Below are positions 34,695 through 45,216 of a stretch of DNA of 64,000 nucleotides, one piece after another. The notes beneath the pieces were generated by a model, which had not been told where the DNA came from, ran no database searches, and worked only from the letters and a program-made list of their open reading frames with translations. Source of the DNA: Bacteroidales bacterium (GTDB taxonomy: Bacteria > Bacteroidota > Bacteroidia > Bacteroidales > Prolixibacteraceae); assembly GCA_012719495.1 (NCBI GenBank), contig JAAYAG010000060.1, positions 64,001-128,000 of the forward strand. The letters are read 5' to 3'. Position numbers and translations under genes: made by a program. Position 1 is the stretch's first letter, and every line of letters starts with the position of its first letter.

Positions 34695-37075
34695 AGCATA
34701 TTTACTTATTAACCATTGTTTTGTTGTTTGCATTTTCAGGATGGTCGCAAATAGCACCCGGCTCTTGGGATTATCATCTTAATGTGTCGAAAACCCAGAA
34801 AGTTGTTCAGGCCGGACAGAAAATTTATTTCATGAGCAAAGGGGGAATATATTATTTCAACAAGAAAGATAATAGCATTGAAACTTTAGACAAAACAGAT
34901 AACCTTTCAGGTTTCGACTTCACAGCAATAGCTTATAATGAAACCACTAAGTATTTAATAATCAGCTATTCAGATGCAACAATCGACATTGTAAAGGAAG
35001 ACGGTACTATAGTTCCAATATTTGATATTAAAAGAAAGGCCATTACAGGTGACAAACGTATTTGGAACATTCATAATTACAACGAGTTTTGTTATTTGGC
35101 CTGTTCGTTTGGAATTGTTGTTGTCAACCTTAAGAAAATGGAAATCAAAGATTCGTATATTATCGGAGAGGGAGGAAACAACGAAAATGTATTCGATGTT
35201 GCCGTGGTTGACGATTATATTTTTGCTGCAACGAACGAAGGAATAAAACACGCCCCGCTGAATGGTGTGAACTTGCTCGATTATTCTACATGGACATTGG
35301 TCGAAAATCCGTTTTTACCACTTCAACCATACCACAATCTCGAGGTTGCAGGTAATCGATTATGGGCTGTTCATAACAGCGAAGTGTGGCACGGCGATAA
35401 AACGTATAGTCGTCATGCAGCCGATTTGTGGTATCCTGAAATTCAAGATCAATTTATTATCCATGATTTGAAGCTTACTAACGGTTATATAGTTTATGCA
35501 GCAGCAAATTCATTCCTCGATGGTTCTGGAAATGTTAAGTACGAACACTACGTTCAGCTTTACGATGAACTGCGAAAGAGTATTATTAAAATTGATAAGT
35601 ATTCTTTTTCAACCGATAAGGTGGGTATTAAGCCTTCGTCGGCCATTGTTGATAATGACGGTACTGTGTGGATTGCCGACGAGAATTATGGAGCTGTTCG
35701 TTATGAGAATGGAATTTTTACACAGCTTACCCCTCAGGGACCGTTCGACAATAACGTACTTTCGTTATCGTTTTCCGACGGAACTCTTTGGGCTGCATCA
35801 GGGGGAAGAAATACAGCATGGGGCAATATGTTCTTCGATTTTAATGTAAATGCTTATGCTGATGGGAAATGGAAATGGTATAACCAATCGACCGGTGCCG
35901 TTGATCCGGGCTTTTATGATGCCATTCAAGTTCTTCCTGTTCCTGGAGACCCGAATCATTTTTTTGTATCCACCCTTGGATTTGGTATTCTTGAGTATGA
36001 AAATGGCTCTTTGAAAAAAATCCATAATGACAAGAATTCAAGTTTGCAAAATATTTTTCCGGATGATAACTACGTGAGAATCGGAGGGATGGCTTTTGAT
36101 TCTAAAGGAAATCTTTGGGCAAGTAATTCAGAAGTTGCGCGTAGCCTTCATAAATACTCTCCCGATGGGAAATGGCAAGGTTTTGTCCTTGAAGAAATAA
36201 TGAATTCATTCGATATGGGATCACTTCTGATTACCCAAAACGATGATATTTGGATGATTATTCCACGAAATAAAACCCGTGGAATTTATGTGATGAGCAA
36301 TGATGGTAAACAGACAAAACACCTAGATGTTTCATCGTTGTTTATTGGTCGGGACAATAATGGGAAAGAAGTTACTGTTCCAACTTCGATGAACGATGTG
36401 TATTCTCTTGCTCAAGACCTAGATGGCGAGGTTTGGGTTGGCACTTCAAATGGGGTAACCGTGTATAGCCAGCCTGAAAATGTTTTTACCGAAGATAAAT
36501 TTTACTCTTCTAACCCAAGTATCGATTTAAATGATGGAATTTATCATCCTCTTCTCGAGAATTTTACGGTAACATCGATCGTCGTCGATGGAGGTAATCA
36601 GAAGTGGTGCGGTACGCGTGGCAACGGATTGTTCCTTATTTCTGACAACGGTGAACAAGAACTTGAGCATTTCACTACCGAGAATTCACCAATTATTTCA
36701 AACAATATTAATAGTCTGGCTTACGATGGGGCTACTGGAATGCTTTATATTGGCACCGACATGGGGATTGTGTCATATCGCACAAAATCAACTACTTCAA
36801 ATTCAAAATTCGGGAAAGTTTACGCATACCCAAACCCGGTTAGGGAAAATTACACGGGCGATATTTACATTACTGGTTTAGTATACAACACGAATGTGAA
36901 GATAACTACCACTAGCGGACGTTTGGTTTATGAAACCACTTCGGAAGGCGGACAAGCGGTTTGGAATGGTAAAGATTTGGCTGGAAACCGAGTGCATACC
37001 GGTGTTTATCTTGCTTTTTGTTCTTCGCCCGACGGTAATCAGTCGGCCGTAACAAAAATCCTTTTCATACGATGA
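34691..37075 (+). CDS. porZ: Type IX secretion system surface component PorZ
   Basis: A 794-residue exported protein with a signal peptide (1-19) and about 650 residues of beta-propeller repeats of the two-component-regulator type (for example YNKKDNS-like and TVWIADENYGAVRYENG). A C-terminal type A sorting domain starts near 705 (GKVYAYPNPVREN, then ITTTSGRLVYE and GVYLAFCSS). This fits PorZ, the cell-surface T9SS protein that works with the PorU sortase to attach cargo to A-LPS. The other option is a generic propeller T9SS substrate. It overlaps rdgB and recO by four bases on each side. Confidence 0.82.
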   Translation: MKHIYLLTIVLLFAFSGWSQIAPGSWDYHLNVSKTQKVVQAGQKIYFMSKGGIYYFNKKDNSIETLDKTDNLSGFDFTAIAYNETTKYLIISYSDATIDIVKEDGTIVPIFDIKRKAITGDKRIWNIHNYNEFCYLACSFGIVVVNLKKMEIKDSYIIGEGGNNENVFDVAVVDDYIFAATNEGIKHAPLNGVNLLDYSTWTLVENPFLPLQPYHNLEVAGNRLWAVHNSEVWHGDKTYSRHAADLWYPEIQDQFIIHDLKLTNGYIVYAAANSFLDGSGNVKYEHYVQLYDELRKSIIKIDKYSFSTDKVGIKPSSAIVDNDGTVWIADENYGAVRYENGIFTQLTPQGPFDNNVLSLSFSDGTLWAASGGRNTAWGNMFFDFNVNAYADGKWKWYNQSTGAVDPGFYDAIQVLPVPGDPNHFFVSTLGFGILEYENGSLKKIHNDKNSSLQNIFPDDNYVRIGGMAFDSKGNLWASNSEVARSLHKYSPDGKWQGFVLEEIMNSFDMGSLLITQNDDIWMIIPRNKTRGIYVMSNDGKQTKHLDVSSLFIGRDNNGKEVTVPTSMNDVYSLAQDLDGEVWVGTSNGVTVYSQPENVFTEDKFYSSNPSIDLNDGIYHPLLENFTVTSIVVDGGNQKWCGTRGNGLFLISDNGEQELEHFTTENSPIISNNINSLAYDGATGMLYIGTDMGIVSYRTKSTTSNSKFGKVYAYPNPVRENYTGDIYITGLVYNTNVKITTTSGRLVYETTSEGGQAVWNGKDLAGNRVHTGVYLAFCSSPDGNQSAVTKILFIR

Positions 37076-37797
37076 TAACCAGCACAAAAGCCATTGTTTT
37101 ACATCAGGTTAAATATGCCGAAACCAGTATAATAGTTACTTTATACACTGAAGCATTTGGCCGCCAGTCGTATATAGTGAATAGCATCAGAAGTGCGAAA
37201 TCGAAACAAAAGATGGGCTTGTTACAGCCCTTGTTTCAACTCGAAATTGAAGCGTACCACAAGCCGGGCCGTGGAGTTCAGAGGATAAAAGAGTTCCGTG
37301 CAGATTATGTTTATCAGTCTGTTCCTTTTGATGTTACCAAGCGTTCGGTTTCGTTTTTTTTGGCCGAAGTTATGTTCAAAGTGTTGCGTAGCGAAGAGAG
37401 CGACAATGAGGCCTTTATTTTTATACAGGATTCGCTACAGTTTTTCGACCAAATGGCACATGGGGCGGCTAATTTTCACCTGTGGTTTATTGTCAATTTA
37501 TTGAAATACCTTGGCTTGCAACCGAACAATAACTTCAATGAAAACTATCGGTGGTTCGATATGAAAAATGGCCGATTTTTACTTACCAGGCCTTTACTTC
37601 CGCAGACCCCCGATGCTGAGTCTTCCTGGATATTGTCGGTCTTATTTTCTCATTCGCTTGAAACGCTTCATCAATTAGAGTTGAACGGAAAGCAGCGAAC
37701 CCGCTTGCTAGAGTTACTTCTTGAATATTATGCAATTCATCTCGAGCAAATTGGAAAAATTAATTCTCTCGATATTTTAAAAGAGTTGTTCTACTGA
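37072..37797 (+). CDS. recO: DNA repair protein RecO
   Basis: A 241-residue protein with the RecO N-terminal OB fold (STKAIVLHQVKYAETSIIVT, then GRQSYIV) and a helical C-terminal domain. The zinc-binding cysteines of some RecO proteins are not visible, as in several Bacteroidota members. With RecR it loads RecA onto SSB-coated DNA. Last gene of the crp-rdgB-porZ-recO operon; an intrinsic terminator follows. Confidence 0.9.
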   Translation: MITSTKAIVLHQVKYAETSIIVTLYTEAFGRQSYIVNSIRSAKSKQKMGLLQPLFQLEIEAYHKPGRGVQRIKEFRADYVYQSVPFDVTKRSVSFFLAEVMFKVLRSEESDNEAFIFIQDSLQFFDQMAHGAANFHLWFIVNLLKYLGLQPNNNFNENYRWFDMKNGRFLLTRPLLPQTPDAESSWILSVLFSHSLETLHQLELNGKQRTRLLELLLEYYAIHLEQIGKINSLDILKELFY

Positions 37798-37812
37798 GAA
37801 GATCGGCACAAA

Positions 37813-37844
37813 AAAAGGTTATCGGGAAATTCCGACAACCTTTT
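37813..37844. terminator. Bidirectional terminator between recO and the GT117 gene
   Basis: A 12-pair stem (AAAGGTTATCGG with CCGACAACCTTT, one G-T pair) with a short loop, flanked by A and T runs on both sides. It can serve both convergent genes. Confidence 0.8.
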
Positions 37845-37867
37845 GAGAAATTGTTTCCTAAAATATG

Positions 37868-40800
37868 CTATACTTTTCCAGTAATCGATGAAAGCTTTTG
37901 ATCGATTTCTTTAATCAAATCTTGTCGTTTGTAAAATTCGGCAACCCTTATTAATTCTTTCATAATCGAAATTTCGCGGTTAATGTCGCGTTGATAGCTT
38001 TTTACAAAATCTGACCCAAGCGACAGGAAGAAATCAATTTTTTGGAAACCCGAGGCTGCAATAGTTTTCATCAGTTCATCACCCTTGTTTATGTCTGACA
38101 ATGAATACCATACTGAAGAAATAAGGATGTCGTAATACGAAACCTCGTATTTATCGATTGGCAAAATCGAATATAATTCTTCAATGACTTGCCTTGCTTT
38201 ATCATTTTTTCCTTCTTCGTTGAGCTTTTGGGCGAGCAGGTAAAAATTGTTTTTCAATTGAATAACATCGATCGTGTTTCTTAACGTTTCATCGACCAGG
38301 ATGTTTTTGTTCAAATTTCCCCATGAAAACTGATTCATCAACCGGTTGTACAAAATGTCGGAATTGATCATCGGTTCTCCGCTATTGTTTCGCAGAGGCA
38401 CCAAACGATAGGCAAATCCTTCGTTTTGGAGGTACTTTTCAAGTTTAAGCCCCGATGTGTTCACCACGCTTAAATCGAAGTAAATTGGGCGCTCCCAGTC
38501 GTTGTGGGCAAGCATATCGAGTATGGCAAGGTCGCTCTTCGAAATATACGAGCCAGGAATGTTTATGATGATTGAATCTTCAATTTGTGAAGCTTTATCG
38601 GCTGAAACGGTTCCTGTTGAAAGTACTTTTTGCTTGTTTACCATCATTTTCAGTTGTTTTGATGGAAGATAGCTGTATAGTGTGCCGCTTTGTGTACGAA
38701 GTTTTGTTCGTGGGTCGTCGCTAAGGACTAAGTCTAATGCTTGCGATATGTCAACCGGCCTCTTAATGTCGTCGCGAACAAAAACAGAGTTTCGTACCTC
38801 GTTTTCATATTTCGAGTTATCCATTGAAATGGGCAAGGGGTCTGAGCTGTACACTTTTCTTTTCATTTGGTCGATATACCAATCTCCATTTAACAGGGTA
38901 ACATTGCAGATCCTTACATCGGGACGAGTGTTTTCAACATCCTGGACATACCAAAGCGGAAACGTGTCGTTATCGCCATAGGTGAAAAGTATGGCATTTT
39001 TTTCGCACGAATTAAGGTAGTTTTTCCCCATGTCGCGGGCTACATATCGTTGCGACCGGTCGTGGTCGTCGAAATTTTCAACAAGCACTAAAATTGGGAC
39101 AATTGATGTTACACCAAGTACGATTGGCATAGCAAGTTTTGACCGTTTCTGCAAAAGCTCGTACAAAGCCAGCACTCCTATTCCAATCCATATCGCAAAA
39201 GCGTAAAACGATCCGGTATAAGCATAATCACGTTCCCGGGGTTGATAAGGGGGTTGGTTCAAATACAGGACTATCGCAATACCTGTCATGAAGAAAAGCA
39301 GCATAACAACCCAAAAGTCTTTTTTGTGTTTTCTGTAATGGAAAAACATACCAAGTAGCCCAAGCAGAAAAGGTAGCATAAAATAGCGGTTTGTTGTTTC
39401 TGCATTGGCCATAGGGGCGGGTTGGGTGCCGTTATGCCCTAATCGAATTTTATCAATAAACCCAATTCCGGTAAGCCAGTTCCCATTGAGCACATCGCCA
39501 TGACCTTGGTTGTCATTTTGCCTGCCTGAAAAGTTCCACATAAAATACCTGAAATACATGTGGTTTAGTTGATAAGAGAAGAAAAATCGTAAGTTTTCAG
39601 TAAATGTTGGAATAGTTTCTTTCTCTCCATTTATCGTTACAGGTTTTCCTTTTATTTCGCCCCACATTTTATACCCGCTTTCGTGGTTAGTCGATTGCGA
39701 GCTGTACATTCTTGGAAAAAATGTTTTAAACCGGTCGTCATATTTATAATTTGGCGAACCTTCTATTTTTACGTATTTGCCGTTTTTGGGGTAATAAACA
39801 GGGTCTCCCTTTTCAACAGCAATAGCGGGAGCATTGAAATAGTATCCTGTAAGTAATGGGGTTGTTCCATATTGTGCCCGGTTGAGGTATTTCATTAATG
39901 TATAGGCATTTTCGGGGTTGTTTTCATCCATTGGAGGATCGGCTTTCGAGCGGATCATAACTACCGCATACGAAAAATAACCCATCATTATCAGCACAAA
40001 AGCAACCATCGAGAGGTTCAACATCGGTTTTTTATGCTTGTGAGAATACCTGATTAACGCAACCGTAACTCCTACTATTAGGAGAATGAAAAAAAGTAAT
40101 CCTGAATTGTATGGAAGTCCAAAGGAATTGACAAACAGTACTTCAAATTTCTGGGCTATCGTTGGTGTACCTTGAATTATTCCCCACATAATGAACGCAA
40201 TGATAATAGCCGAAACGGAAAGTGTGGCAATAATCCCTTTTGTACTTGGGGTATATTTTTTAAAATACCAGATTAATGCAATAGCAGGAATTGCAAGCAG
40301 ATTAAGCAGATGAACTCCTATCGAAAGTCCGACCAAGTATGCAATAAGGATAATCCATCGATTTGAGTATTCTTGTTCGGCAACTTCTTCCCAACGGAGT
40401 ATGGCCCAAAATACAACGGCTGTAAATAACGACGATAAGGCATAAACCTCAGCTTCGACGGCCGAAAACCAAAATGAATCGGTAAATGCAAAAGTCATTG
40501 CACCAATAACACCGGCGCCAATTCTTACATATTCAGAAAAAGGCGACTCATTTTCTCCATGAATTTTTTTTGCGAGCCTGACTATTGTCCAGTAAAGAAA
40601 CATAACAGTTGCCGCACTCGCCAACGCCGAGAGTGCATTTACCATGAAAGCCACATTTGAGGGGTTTCCGGCAAATATCGACACTACGCGGGCAATGATC
40701 ATGAATAAAGGTGCCCCGGGAGGATGACCTACTTGCAGTTTGTACGAGGCTGCAATAAACTCGCCGCAATCCCAAAAACTAACCGAGGGCTCAAGGGTAA

Positions 40801-40873
40801 ACAGGTAGATGATGAAGGAAACAACAAATGTTGCGATTCCTACAAAAATGTTGAGCGATTTAACAGATTTCAT
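37868..40873 (-). CDS. DUF2723/GT117 family membrane glycosyltransferase (protein O-mannosyltransferase-like)
   Basis: A 1001-residue protein with an N-terminal GT-C-type membrane domain of about 12-14 segments (to about residue 590), then a soluble region with a TPR-like end. The signature FWDCGEFIAASYKLQVGHPPG near residue 35 holds the Asp and Glu typical of DUF2723. Human TMEM260, a member of this family, is a protein O-mannosyltransferase. The substrate in Bacteroidota is unknown to me, though exported protein O-glycosylation is plausible. Monocistronic; divergent from metH. Confidence 0.85.
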   Translation of the reverse strand: MKSVKSLNIFVGIATFVVSFIIYLFTLEPSVSFWDCGEFIAASYKLQVGHPPGAPLFMIIARVVSIFAGNPSNVAFMVNALSALASAATVMFLYWTIVRLAKKIHGENESPFSEYVRIGAGVIGAMTFAFTDSFWFSAVEAEVYALSSLFTAVVFWAILRWEEVAEQEYSNRWIILIAYLVGLSIGVHLLNLLAIPAIALIWYFKKYTPSTKGIIATLSVSAIIIAFIMWGIIQGTPTIAQKFEVLFVNSFGLPYNSGLLFFILLIVGVTVALIRYSHKHKKPMLNLSMVAFVLIMMGYFSYAVVMIRSKADPPMDENNPENAYTLMKYLNRAQYGTTPLLTGYYFNAPAIAVEKGDPVYYPKNGKYVKIEGSPNYKYDDRFKTFFPRMYSSQSTNHESGYKMWGEIKGKPVTINGEKETIPTFTENLRFFFSYQLNHMYFRYFMWNFSGRQNDNQGHGDVLNGNWLTGIGFIDKIRLGHNGTQPAPMANAETTNRYFMLPFLLGLLGMFFHYRKHKKDFWVVMLLFFMTGIAIVLYLNQPPYQPRERDYAYTGSFYAFAIWIGIGVLALYELLQKRSKLAMPIVLGVTSIVPILVLVENFDDHDRSQRYVARDMGKNYLNSCEKNAILFTYGDNDTFPLWYVQDVENTRPDVRICNVTLLNGDWYIDQMKRKVYSSDPLPISMDNSKYENEVRNSVFVRDDIKRPVDISQALDLVLSDDPRTKLRTQSGTLYSYLPSKQLKMMVNKQKVLSTGTVSADKASQIEDSIIINIPGSYISKSDLAILDMLAHNDWERPIYFDLSVVNTSGLKLEKYLQNEGFAYRLVPLRNNSGEPMINSDILYNRLMNQFSWGNLNKNILVDETLRNTIDVIQLKNNFYLLAQKLNEEGKNDKARQVIEELYSILPIDKYEVSYYDILISSVWYSLSDINKGDELMKTIAASGFQKIDFFLSLGSDFVKSYQRDINREISIMKELIRVAEFYKRQDLIKEIDQKLSSITGKV

Positions 40874-41005
40874 GGATTCTTGTAAAAGATTTCAGCAAAT
40901 ATAAGCTGATTATGATTAAAATGGTGCTCATTTAGGATTTGTTAAGAAAAGAGCAGGTGGAAAACATCCATTTTTTGCAACTTTCCATTTATTGCATTCT
41001 TGCAT

Positions 41006-41013
41006 TATCTTTG
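41006..41013 (+). promoter_or_regulatory. -7 box upstream of metH
   Basis: TATCTTTG, an exact TAnnTTTG match, about 100 bases before the metH ATG. I saw neither a cobalamin riboswitch nor a SAM riboswitch in the 240-base gap, but could not search by structure. Confidence 0.4.
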
Positions 41014-41113
41014 CCCTCCATTATTTAACCTTTTGAGGCAAACACCTTTCGTGACCTTTGTGAACAACCATAGAGTTCTTCGTGTTTAGCCTCATTTGAA
41101 ATCGAAAGTAACT

Positions 41114-44100
41114 ATGACAAAAGATATTCGCAAAGAGCTGGAAAAGCGTGTGTTGGTGCTCGATGGTGCCATGGGCTCGCTTATTCAAACCTATAAACTC
41201 ACCGAGGCCGATTACCGAGGCGAGCAATTCAAAAACGCCCCCAAAGATCAAAAGGGTAACAACGACTTGCTTAGCATTACCCGCCCCGATGTAATCAAAG
41301 AGATTCATGCCCAGTATTTTGAGGCGGGTGCCGATATTGTTGAAACCAACACCTTCAACTCTACCACCATTTCAATGGCCGACTACGGCATGGAAGACCA
41401 AGTGTACAACATCAACGTAGCGGCGGCCAAACTAGCGCGCGAGGTGGCCGATCAATTCAGCACGCCCGAGCAACCGCGTTTTGTGGCCGGATCCATTGGG
41501 CCTACCAACAAAACCTGCTCCTTGAGCCCCGATGTGAACGACCCCGGCTACCGTGCCATTTCGTTCAATGAGCTGAAGGATGCCTACAAAACTCAGGTGG
41601 AAGGTTTGATCGATGGTGGTTCAGACCTGTTGATGGTCGAAACCATCTTCGACACACTGAACGGTAAGGCTGCCCTCATGGCCATTGAAGAAGTTTGCGA
41701 AACCCGCAACATCGATATGCCCGTGATGATTTCGGGCACCATTGTCGATGCCAGCGGCCGCACGCTTTCAGGCCAAACCGTTGAGGCATTTCTAAATTCA
41801 CTTTCGCACGTTAAACCGCTTTCCATTGGGCTGAACTGCTCGTTGGGAGCTAAAGATATGAGGCCGCATATTGAAACACTTGCTGCCAAAGCGCCGTTCT
41901 ACATCAGCGCGCACCCCAACGCCGGCTTGCCCAATCAGTTTGGCGAGTACGACGAAACACCCGAAATTATGGCCGCGCAAATCAAAGAGTTCTTCGACCA
42001 TAAATCGGTGAACATTATTGGCGGTTGCTGCGGAACCACCCCGGCGCACATCCGTGCTTTTGCACAAATGGCCAAAGCTGCCACGCCACACGTTTGCGCC
42101 CACCACCAACACGAAACCCGCTTGAGCGGATTGGAACCGCTGGCCATTTCAAAGGCCTCGAACTTTGTGAACATTGGCGAGCGTTGCAACGTGGCCGGAT
42201 CGCGCAAGTTTGCTCGTCTTATTGGTCAGGAAAAGTACGAAGAGGCACTGGCCATTGCCCGCGAACAAGTGGAAGGCGGCGCCCAGGTAATCGACGTGAA
42301 TATGGACGATGCCATGCTCGATGCCAAGCGCGAAATGGTCCGCTTTCTGAACCTCATCATGAGTGAGCCTGATATCTCGCGATTGCCCATTATGATCGAC
42401 TCGTCGAAGTTCGAAGTGATCGAAGCCGGGTTGCAATGCCTTCAAGGGAAGTCGATTGTGAATTCAATCAGCTTAAAAGAAGGCGAAGAAAAATTCAAAG
42501 AACAAGCACACAAGATATTGCTCTACGGTTCTGCCGTGGTGGTGATGGCTTTTGACGAAAAGGGTCAGGCCGACTCGTACCAACGCCGCATCGACATTTG
42601 CAAACGCGCCTACGATATCCTCACCAAGGAGGTGGGCTTCCCAGCCGAAGACATCATTTTCGACCCGAATGTACTCACCATCGGAACGGGCATCGACGAG
42701 CACAACAACTACGCGGTCGATTTCATTGCTGCCACCAAGTGGATCAAGGAGAATCTGCCACACGCCAAGGTGAGCGGAGGTATCAGCAATGTGTCGTTTG
42801 CCTTCCGTGGTAACGACGTGGTGCGCGAGGCCATGCACTCGGTGTTCCTGTTCCACGCCATCAAAGCAGGTTTGGACATGGGCATTGTAAACCCTGGCAT
42901 GCTGCAGATTTACGACGAAATCCCCAAGGATTTGCTCGAATTGGTTGAAGATGTGGTGTTGAATCGACGCGATGATGCCACCGAACGCTTGGTCGATTTT
43001 GCCGAAACGGTGAAGAGTCAGGGAGCTGGCATTCAAAAGGTTGACGAGTGGCGTTCATGGGATGCCGTTAAACGCATTCAACATGCTTTGGTAAAAGGGA
43101 TAACAGATTATATTGATGAAGATTTGGCCGAAATCTTGCCCGATTATTCACCCAAACTTTCGATTATCGAAGGGCCACTTATGGGCGGGATGAACATTGT
43201 GGGCGAGCTGTTTGGCGATGGAAAGATGTTCCTGCCTCAGGTAATCAAATCGGCGCGGGTAATGAAGAAAGCCGTGGCCTTCTTGTTGCCTTACATCGAA
43301 GCAGAAAAAGATAAAAACGCCGCGCCAACTCAGCTCAAAAAAGTACTGATGGCCACTGTGAAAGGCGACGTGCACGACATTGGCAAAAACATTGTGGGCG
43401 TGGTGCTGGCTTGCAACAACTTCGAGGTCATCGACCTTGGGGTGATGGTGCCCACCGAGAAAATTATTGAAACCGCGTTAAATGAAAAGGTTGATGTGAT
43501 TGGCCTTAGCGGTTTAATTACACCTTCGTTGGAAGAGATGGTGAATTTTGCCCGCGTAATGCAGGAACGTGGTCTCGACATACCCGTGATGGTGGGCGGT
43601 GCAACTACATCGAAACTCCATGCTGCGGTGAAGATTGCGCCCGAATACGACCATCCGATGATTCATGTAAAAGATGCTTCACTGAGCGCTGGCGTGGCTA
43701 CCCATTTGGCCAACCGTAACGCCGATTTCTTTGAGTCGGTAAAGAAAGAGTATGCCCATTTGCGCGAGATCAACGCCGGGCGTAAACAAAAAGAGTACAT
43801 CTCGTTAGAAGACGCGAGGAAAAACAGATATCAGGTCGACTGGACAAAAGCAACCATTCATAAGCCGAAAGTGTTGGGTGTGAAAATGTTTTCAGACTTT
43901 TCGCTGGAGGAAATTCGCGAGTACATCGACTGGACTTTTTTCTTTATGGCCTGGGAACTGAAGGGAACGTTCCCCAAAATTCTTACCGACGAAAAACAGG
44001 GAGCAGAAGCTCGCAAACTGTTTGCCGAAGCTAATAATTTGCTTGATGAGATCGTGGAGAGGAAGTTGTTCCGTGCCAACGGTGTGGTCGGTTTCTGGCC

Positions 44101-44773
44101 AGCCAATTCGGTGGGCGACGACATTGAAATTTATGAAGACGAAAGCCGTTCGAAGGTGGTTGGTAAGTTCCATCATTTGCGCCAACAGTTAAGGCAAAAA
44201 GAGGGGCAACCTAACATGTGCCTGGCCGATTATATTGCGCCGAAAGATTCGGGAGTGGCTGATTATATTGGCGGATTTGCCGTAACCGCTGGTGTGGGTA
44301 TGGAAAAATGGGTAGCCGAGGCCAAAGAAAATGGCGACGATTACCGTGCCATTATGCTCCAAACATTGTCCGACCGATTGGCTGAATCGTTTGCCGAGGT
44401 GATGCACACCAAGGTTCGTACTGAAATTTGGGGCTATGCACCCGACGAAAACCTAAGCAAGGAAGAAATAATTAAAATCCAGTATCAGGGAATCCGCCCG
44501 GCACTGGGCTACCCGGCTTGTCCGGAGCACAGCGAAAAACAAGAGCTTTTCCGATTGCTGATGGCCACCGAGCGTACCGGGATCATACTGACCGAGAATT
44601 TTGCCATGTACCCTACTGCATCGGTGAGCGGGGAGTATTTTGCTTACCCCGAATCGTACTATTTTGGGGTGGATAAAATTGGCCGGGATCAGGTAGAAGA
44701 TTACGCCCGTCGCAAAGGAATGCCTGTTGAAGAGGTCGAACGGTTTTTGAATGCTGATTTGAATTACAAATAG
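41114..44773 (+). CDS. metH: Cobalamin-dependent methionine synthase MetH
   Basis: About 1219 residues from the ATG at 41114 ([20 protein letters not shown]). All four modules are present. The homocysteine domain (to about 325) has zinc ligands in [11 protein letters not shown] and [12 protein letters not shown]. The pterin domain opens [18 protein letters not shown]. The cobalamin module shows [20 protein letters not shown]. The SAM-reactivation domain (about 890 onward) has [15 protein letters not shown]. It transfers a methyl group from methyl-tetrahydrofolate to homocysteine. Its sequence is visibly more GC-rich than its neighbours (34 of 60 in the line at 41401). Confidence 0.97.
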   Translation: MTKDIRKELEKRVLVLDGAMGSLIQTYKLTEADYRGEQFKNAPKDQKGNNDLLSITRPDVIKEIHAQYFEAGADIVETNTFNSTTISMADYGMEDQVYNINVAAAKLAREVADQFSTPEQPRFVAGSIGPTNKTCSLSPDVNDPGYRAISFNELKDAYKTQVEGLIDGGSDLLMVETIFDTLNGKAALMAIEEVCETRNIDMPVMISGTIVDASGRTLSGQTVEAFLNSLSHVKPLSIGLNCSLGAKDMRPHIETLAAKAPFYISAHPNAGLPNQFGEYDETPEIMAAQIKEFFDHKSVNIIGGCCGTTPAHIRAFAQMAKAATPHVCAHHQHETRLSGLEPLAISKASNFVNIGERCNVAGSRKFARLIGQEKYEEALAIAREQVEGGAQVIDVNMDDAMLDAKREMVRFLNLIMSEPDISRLPIMIDSSKFEVIEAGLQCLQGKSIVNSISLKEGEEKFKEQAHKILLYGSAVVVMAFDEKGQADSYQRRIDICKRAYDILTKEVGFPAEDIIFDPNVLTIGTGIDEHNNYAVDFIAATKWIKENLPHAKVSGGISNVSFAFRGNDVVREAMHSVFLFHAIKAGLDMGIVNPGMLQIYDEIPKDLLELVEDVVLNRRDDATERLVDFAETVKSQGAGIQKVDEWRSWDAVKRIQHALVKGITDYIDEDLAEILPDYSPKLSIIEGPLMGGMNIVGELFGDGKMFLPQVIKSARVMKKAVAFLLPYIEAEKDKNAAPTQLKKVLMATVKGDVHDIGKNIVGVVLACNNFEVIDLGVMVPTEKIIETALNEKVDVIGLSGLITPSLEEMVNFARVMQERGLDIPVMVGGATTSKLHAAVKIAPEYDHPMIHVKDASLSAGVATHLANRNADFFESVKKEYAHLREINAGRKQKEYISLEDARKNRYQVDWTKATIHKPKVLGVKMFSDFSLEEIREYIDWTFFFMAWELKGTFPKILTDEKQGAEARKLFAEANNLLDEIVERKLFRANGVVGFWPANSVGDDIEIYEDESRSKVVGKFHHLRQQLRQKEGQPNMCLADYIAPKDSGVADYIGGFAVTAGVGMEKWVAEAKENGDDYRAIMLQTLSDRLAESFAEVMHTKVRTEIWGYAPDENLSKEEIIKIQYQGIRPALGYPACPEHSEKQELFRLLMATERTGIILTENFAMYPTASVSGEYFAYPESYYFGVDKIGRDQVEDYARRKGMPVEEVERFLNADLNYK

Positions 44774-44808
44774 AAGAAAGGGCTCGAAATTTTCGAGCCC
44801 TTTCTTCT
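44772..44808. terminator. Bidirectional terminator between metH and the SecB-like gene
   Basis: A perfect 18-base inverted repeat, AGAAGAAAGGGCTCGAAA (44772-44789) with its complement at 44791-44808, ending at the stop codon of the minus-strand SecB-like gene. The A-rich and T-rich outer ends allow use in both directions. Confidence 0.85.
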
Positions 44809-45214
44809 ATTCAAATATTGTGTTTTTTTCCAATTCTTTTCCCAATCCTGTAAGGTTGAGAGTAGGCAAGGTAATGGGGTTTAATCCAGAAAGCGCTGTA
44901 AGAGATGAAATGTAAGCCCTTAGGTATGGGAAAAGCAGTGCAGGAGCATTAATAAAAAACATGCTTTTTAATGTGTTATCATCAATTTCAGCATCAAAAA
45001 TAAAATTAGCAACTGCATCAATTTCAATGGTTAATGACTTAGATTCATCTTCAATCTTTGCTCCAAGTTGCAATTGGTATGTTTGCTTGCCCTTATTTAC
45101 AATGCCTTTGGGATCAAAAGAAATTGAAATATCTTGAGATACCTCTTTACCTGTCTGTTCAATAAGCGATCGGCTTATGAAAAAACCTTTAAATTGAAAT
45201 TTTGATGATTCCAT
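44807..45214 (-). CDS. SecB-like chaperone
   Basis: A 135-residue protein of the SecB fold. The C-terminal part, FINAPALLFPYLRAYISSLT, matches the NTLFPYxRxxIxxL signature of SecB, and PITLPTLNLTGL matches its substrate-groove strand. Classical SecB delivers preproteins to SecA in Proteobacteria. Bacteroidota as a rule lack that pathway, and stand-alone SecB-like proteins elsewhere act as chaperones of toxin-antitoxin operons. It lies two bases after an unrecognised small gene preceded by a HEPN gene, which points to such a role here. Confidence 0.8.
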   Translation of the reverse strand: MESSKFQFKGFFISRSLIEQTGKEVSQDISISFDPKGIVNKGKQTYQLQLGAKIEDESKSLTIEIDAVANFIFDAEIDDNTLKSMFFINAPALLFPYLRAYISSLTALSGLNPITLPTLNLTGLGKELEKNTIFE

Positions 45215-45216
45215 GA

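Noticed and set aside
40874-41113. Cobalamin or SAM riboswitch in front of metH
   Set aside because: No B12-box-like segment or clear terminator/antiterminator pair was recognised in this 240-base gap.
42473-43036. Long open frames on the minus strand within metH (several of 70-190 codons)
   Set aside because: They are the antisense frame of a GC-rich intact metH and lack any recognisable protein pattern.
44807-45214. SecB-like protein as a general export chaperone
   Set aside because: It is embedded in a HEPN operon with no sec genes nearby, and the classical SecB pathway is not typical of Bacteroidota; kept only as an alternative.
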